A DNA stretch of 64,000 bases from Lucinisca nassula (lineage: Eukaryota > Mollusca > Bivalvia > Lucinida > Lucinidae). The position numbers and the translations under genes were made by a program. Positions 61,549-64,000 of this stretch are shown here, piece by piece. The stretch lies in contig OY757011.1 in assembly GCA_963580285.1 (NCBI GenBank), positions 97,702,678 to 97,766,677 on the forward strand, given 5' to 3'. Within the stretch, counting starts at the first letter, position 1. Each line of letters opens with the position of its first letter. The notes under the pieces are model-generated. The model was not told where the DNA came from, did no database searches, and saw only the letters and a program-made list of their open reading frames with translations.

Positions 61549-61579
61549 GTAAGTTTTGTTTTGTTTGATATGAAGTTTA

Positions 61580-61805
61580 AAGTCCCGTCAACACTGTATA
61601 TGTCATTTTGGAGATATCATATTGCTTCCAATTTTGTGGGACTTTTACCCAACATTTATAAGCATGGACGGTCCGACTCGCACTGCTTTGCCTGAACAGG
61701 CTTAGATCCTGTAAGCGGTTTACCAGTACTCTTGTGCGGTCGGTTTCAGCTCTGCGTGGAAGCATCATGCAGCCAATCTGTTTCTTCAAGCCCCGATGGG
61801 CGGGG
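61580..61805 (-). mobile_element. SINE (GGGCTGCATGATGC family), reverse
   Basis: GTCCCGTCAACACTGTATAT to CAAGCCCCGATGGGCGGGGG; it starts about 30 bp after the exon 13 donor. Confidence 0.88.
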
Positions 61806-61857
61806 GCTGCCAGTGAACGTTAAGGCTATTCACATTGTGTTTTATTAGCTCACCTGT

Positions 61858-62078
61858 ACGGGCCTCAGTGGCCTAATGGGTAAGAGCACTGACTCTTAAT
61901 CATTAGATCTCCTACCAATGTGATTCGAGCCTGGCTGGAATCATACGTGAGACGCCAAGTTTTGCAACGGAAGGGGAGGTGATTTGTCTCCGGGTACTCT
62001 GGTTTTCATCCACCTCTGATTGGCTCAAAATCAGTGAAATAATCTTGAAAGGGACGTAAAACCAAAAGACAAAAAAAA
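61858..62078 (+). mobile_element. tRNA-derived SINE (GACGCCAAGTTTTGCAA family)
   Basis: CTCAGTGGCCTAATGGGTAA (box A), AATGTGATTCGAGCCTGG (box B), then the same body as 45655 and an A-rich tail. Confidence 0.88.
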
Positions 62079-62168
62079 ATGCTGTAGCCTGTTGTGGGTC
62101 AGCTGTCAGTCTCACATTTTCTACATGGAAGGCGTTGCCAAAGTCTCTTGGTTGCATGAAGTTTTGAC

Positions 62169-62424
62169 TTAAGGGGAATGGGAACACCTTCAGGGAAGGC
62201 AACTCCTGCAAAAGTATTTTTGTCTCCCAATAGACAAAAATGTCTGTGAATAGGGGTCAGCTTTTAAAGGAAAGAATTTGCTCCTCAGGAGCAAATTCTT
62301 TCTTTTAAGAGTAGACCCCTTTTCAGTGGGACAGGGCTTATAGAAAAGCTAACAGGAAATCCCAAAAGTTGTCTATCTTTGAAAAATTGCGGAAAAATCT
62401 GCCAGGTATTCCCACTCCCCTTAA
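62169..62424. mobile_element. TTAAGGGG MITE with palindrome module 3, complete
   Basis: TTAAGGGGAATGGGAACACC at the left and GGTATTCCCACTCCCCTTAA at the right. The palindrome 62261-62313 is AAAGGAAAGAATTTGCTCC / GGAGCAAATTCTTTCTTTT. Confidence 0.93.
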
Positions 62425-62474
62425 AAGTGTTCATATTTGTGTAAAGATGACACAAGACTTGTTCCATTTGCAAG

Positions 62475-62675
62475 ACCCAGTCAATAGTATTTAGGCCATG
62501 TAGAACTGATCAGTTTACATAATCACACATTTACTGAGACAACCAGTGCAGTGGACATTTTTCCCAGAAACTAGTAGCTGCCGTTCTTGAATCAGCGGGA
62601 GAGAATGAATGCAGAAAATGATTCTATGATCAATCTCCACATACGAATGTTGTTGATCCAGCAGGGATCAAACTT
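62475..62675 (-). mobile_element. SINE fragment (7862-type), reverse
   Basis: CCCAGTCAATAGTATTTAGG, TTCTTGAATCAGCGGGAGAG and GTTGATCCAGCAGGGATC; the tRNA head is lost. Confidence 0.7.
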
Positions 62676-62698
62676 GTTCAATTTGGAATACTGTATAT

Positions 62699-63653
62699 TT
62701 GTCGCGCCTGCTATTAGCATGGCGCGATATAGGCACCCGGTTTTTCGTCGGTTCATTCGTCGGTTCGTTCGTCCATTCGTCAAGGCCTCAACATTTGCGA
62801 CCACCCTAGCGTTCACCCTAATGGTCAAGTTTATTTCTCAAGAACTATAAGAGCTTCATTAAGGATACTTGGTACAAACTTGTGTCTGGGGATGACAACT
62901 TACATGCAAGCATCCATATTTGACCTTGACCTACATTTCATGGTTCACTGACTTTGTAAAATATTGCGACCACCCTAGCGTTCACCCTAATGGTCAAGTT
63001 TATTTCTCAAGAACTGTAAGAGCTTCATTAATGATACTTCATACAAACTTGTGTCTGGGGATGGAAACTTACATGCAAGCATCCATATTTCACCTTGACC
63101 TACATTTCATGGTTCACTGACTTGGTAAAATATTGCGACCACCCTAGCATTCACCCTAATGGTCAAGTTTATTTCTCAAGAACTATTAGAGCTTCATTAA
63201 TGATACTTCATACAAACTTGTGTCTGGGGATGGAAACTTACATGCAAGCATCCATATTTCACCTTGACCTACATTTCATGGTTCACTGACTTTGTAAAAT
63301 ATTGCGACCACCCTAGCGTTCACCCTACTGGTCAAGTTAATTTCTCAAGAACCATAAGAGCTTCATTAATGATACTTGGTACAAACTTATATCTCAGGAT
63401 GGCAACTTAAATGCAAGCATCAATATTTGACCTTGACCTACATTTCATGGTTCACTGACTTGGTAAAATATTGCCACCACCCTAGCATTTACCCTAATGG
63501 TTAAGTTCATTTCTCAAGAATTATTTGAACTTCATTAATGATACTTAGTACAAGCCTTTTATGCAAGCATCTATGTTTGATCTTGGCCTAGATGTCATGG
63601 TTCGGTGACTTTGCGCCCCTACAGGCGCAACTTAGCCTTCGGCGGAATTCTTG
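62699..63653 (+). mobile_element. Helentron-like element H8 with 169-bp satellite
   Basis: The 5' hairpin TCGCGCCTGC...GGCGCGA. Five units at 62796, 62965, 63134, 63302 and 63471 (GCGACCACCCTAGCGTTCAC, CATTTCATGGTTCACTGAC). The 3' end is TTGCGCCCCTACAGGCGCAA, then GCCTTCGGCGGAATTCTTG before TT. Confidence 0.85.
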
Positions 63654-63669
63654 TTACTGTCATTCGTCC

Positions 63670-63880
63670 AACCCCAGCCCATGGGGCTGCATGATGCTTC
63701 CATGCAGAGCTGAACCAACCGCACACTAGTACATGTACTGGTGAACTGCTTAGAGGATCTAAACTTGCCCAGGGAAAGCGGTTCAAATCTGTCCGTCCAT
63801 GCTAGGATGACGGGGCTTGAGATGTCATGTCATCTCATTGTCAGGCAAATGTCCCACAAAGGGGGAGTTCCAAATCTGCC
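63670..63880 (+). mobile_element. SINE (GGGCTGCATGATGC family), tail missing
   Basis: CCCCAGCCCATGGGGCTGC to GCAAATGTCCCACAAAGGGG; an internal segment after GCTAGGATGACGGGG is deleted. Confidence 0.82.
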
Positions 63881-64000
63881 CACGCACAGAATTTCTTGAA
63901 ACTTCAGTTGTTGTTTACTCTAGGTCTATCAACTATATATATAACTTTGTTTTATTTGATTAATTACTATAGTTCTCAGGAGAGCTCCCTGAGGTAATCC
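63881..64000. other. Unassigned intron 13 sequence
   Basis: No repeat or exon is recognised. The terminal USP22 exon is not here. Confidence 0.5.

Noticed and set aside
61550..64000. Terminal USP22 exon
   Set aside because: I looked for a phase-compatible exon coding a YLLFYHKQ-like end followed by a stop and found none; the region is SINE, MITE and Helentron-like DNA.

Overview
The window is nuclear DNA of an animal, most likely a bivalve mollusc (a clam-type genome). It is AT-rich, has one long intron-rich gene with GT-AG introns, and is packed with tRNA-headed SINEs, MITEs and rolling-circle-like elements that carry satellite arrays. The assignment to bivalves is an inference from repeat style; no species can be named from the sequence alone.

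Two protein-coding genes are present, arranged head to head. At the left edge on the minus strand is the first coding exon (180-324) of a short-chain dehydrogenase/reductase with an N-terminal membrane anchor, DHRS7B-like. On the plus strand, from about 9.38 kb to beyond the right edge, is a USP22 orthologue, the deubiquitinase of the SAGA co-activator. I could place 13 coding exons by alignment to the known family and by splice sites with continuous phase. They cover the zf-UBP domain, the catalytic Cys, His and Asp, and the structural zinc Cys pairs. Only the terminal exon (about 13 codons) is missing and must lie past 64 kb. From memory, USP22 and DHRS7B are also divergent neighbours on human 17p11.2, so this looks like deeply conserved microsynteny.

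Most of the rest is mobile DNA. (1) TTAA-flanked MITEs (piggyBac-like target site) have a 60-75 bp near-perfect palindrome at their centre; the same palindrome cores occur inside shells with different termini. (2) A second palindrome module (around GTTAGAACCGCCTC) sits in the middle of pogo/Tigger-like MITEs and of other shells. (3) Helentron/Helitron-like elements have a 5' hairpin or subterminal inverted repeat, a central satellite array, and a 3' hairpin ending in CTTG or CTAG before TT. (4) There are several SINE families with different tRNA-derived heads and (TTTG/CAAA)n tails. (5) There is a decayed LINE fragment, a MULE-like fragment, two hAT-like MITEs with 5-bp target duplications, and simple repeats.

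Layout: 1-0.6 kb DHRS exon sandwiched by MITEs; 0.6-9.2 kb intergenic repeats; 9.2-9.5 kb USP22 promoter and exon 1; 11.4-19.9 kb exons 2-4; 20-30.4 kb intron 4, a stack of at least four nested elements; 31-34.1 kb exons 5-6 (catalytic Cys); 34.1-50 kb exons 7-9 among nested MITEs and SINEs; 50-55.8 kb exons 10-12; 56-61.4 kb satellite-bearing elements; 61.4-61.55 kb exon 13 (catalytic His and Asp); then intronic repeats to the end.
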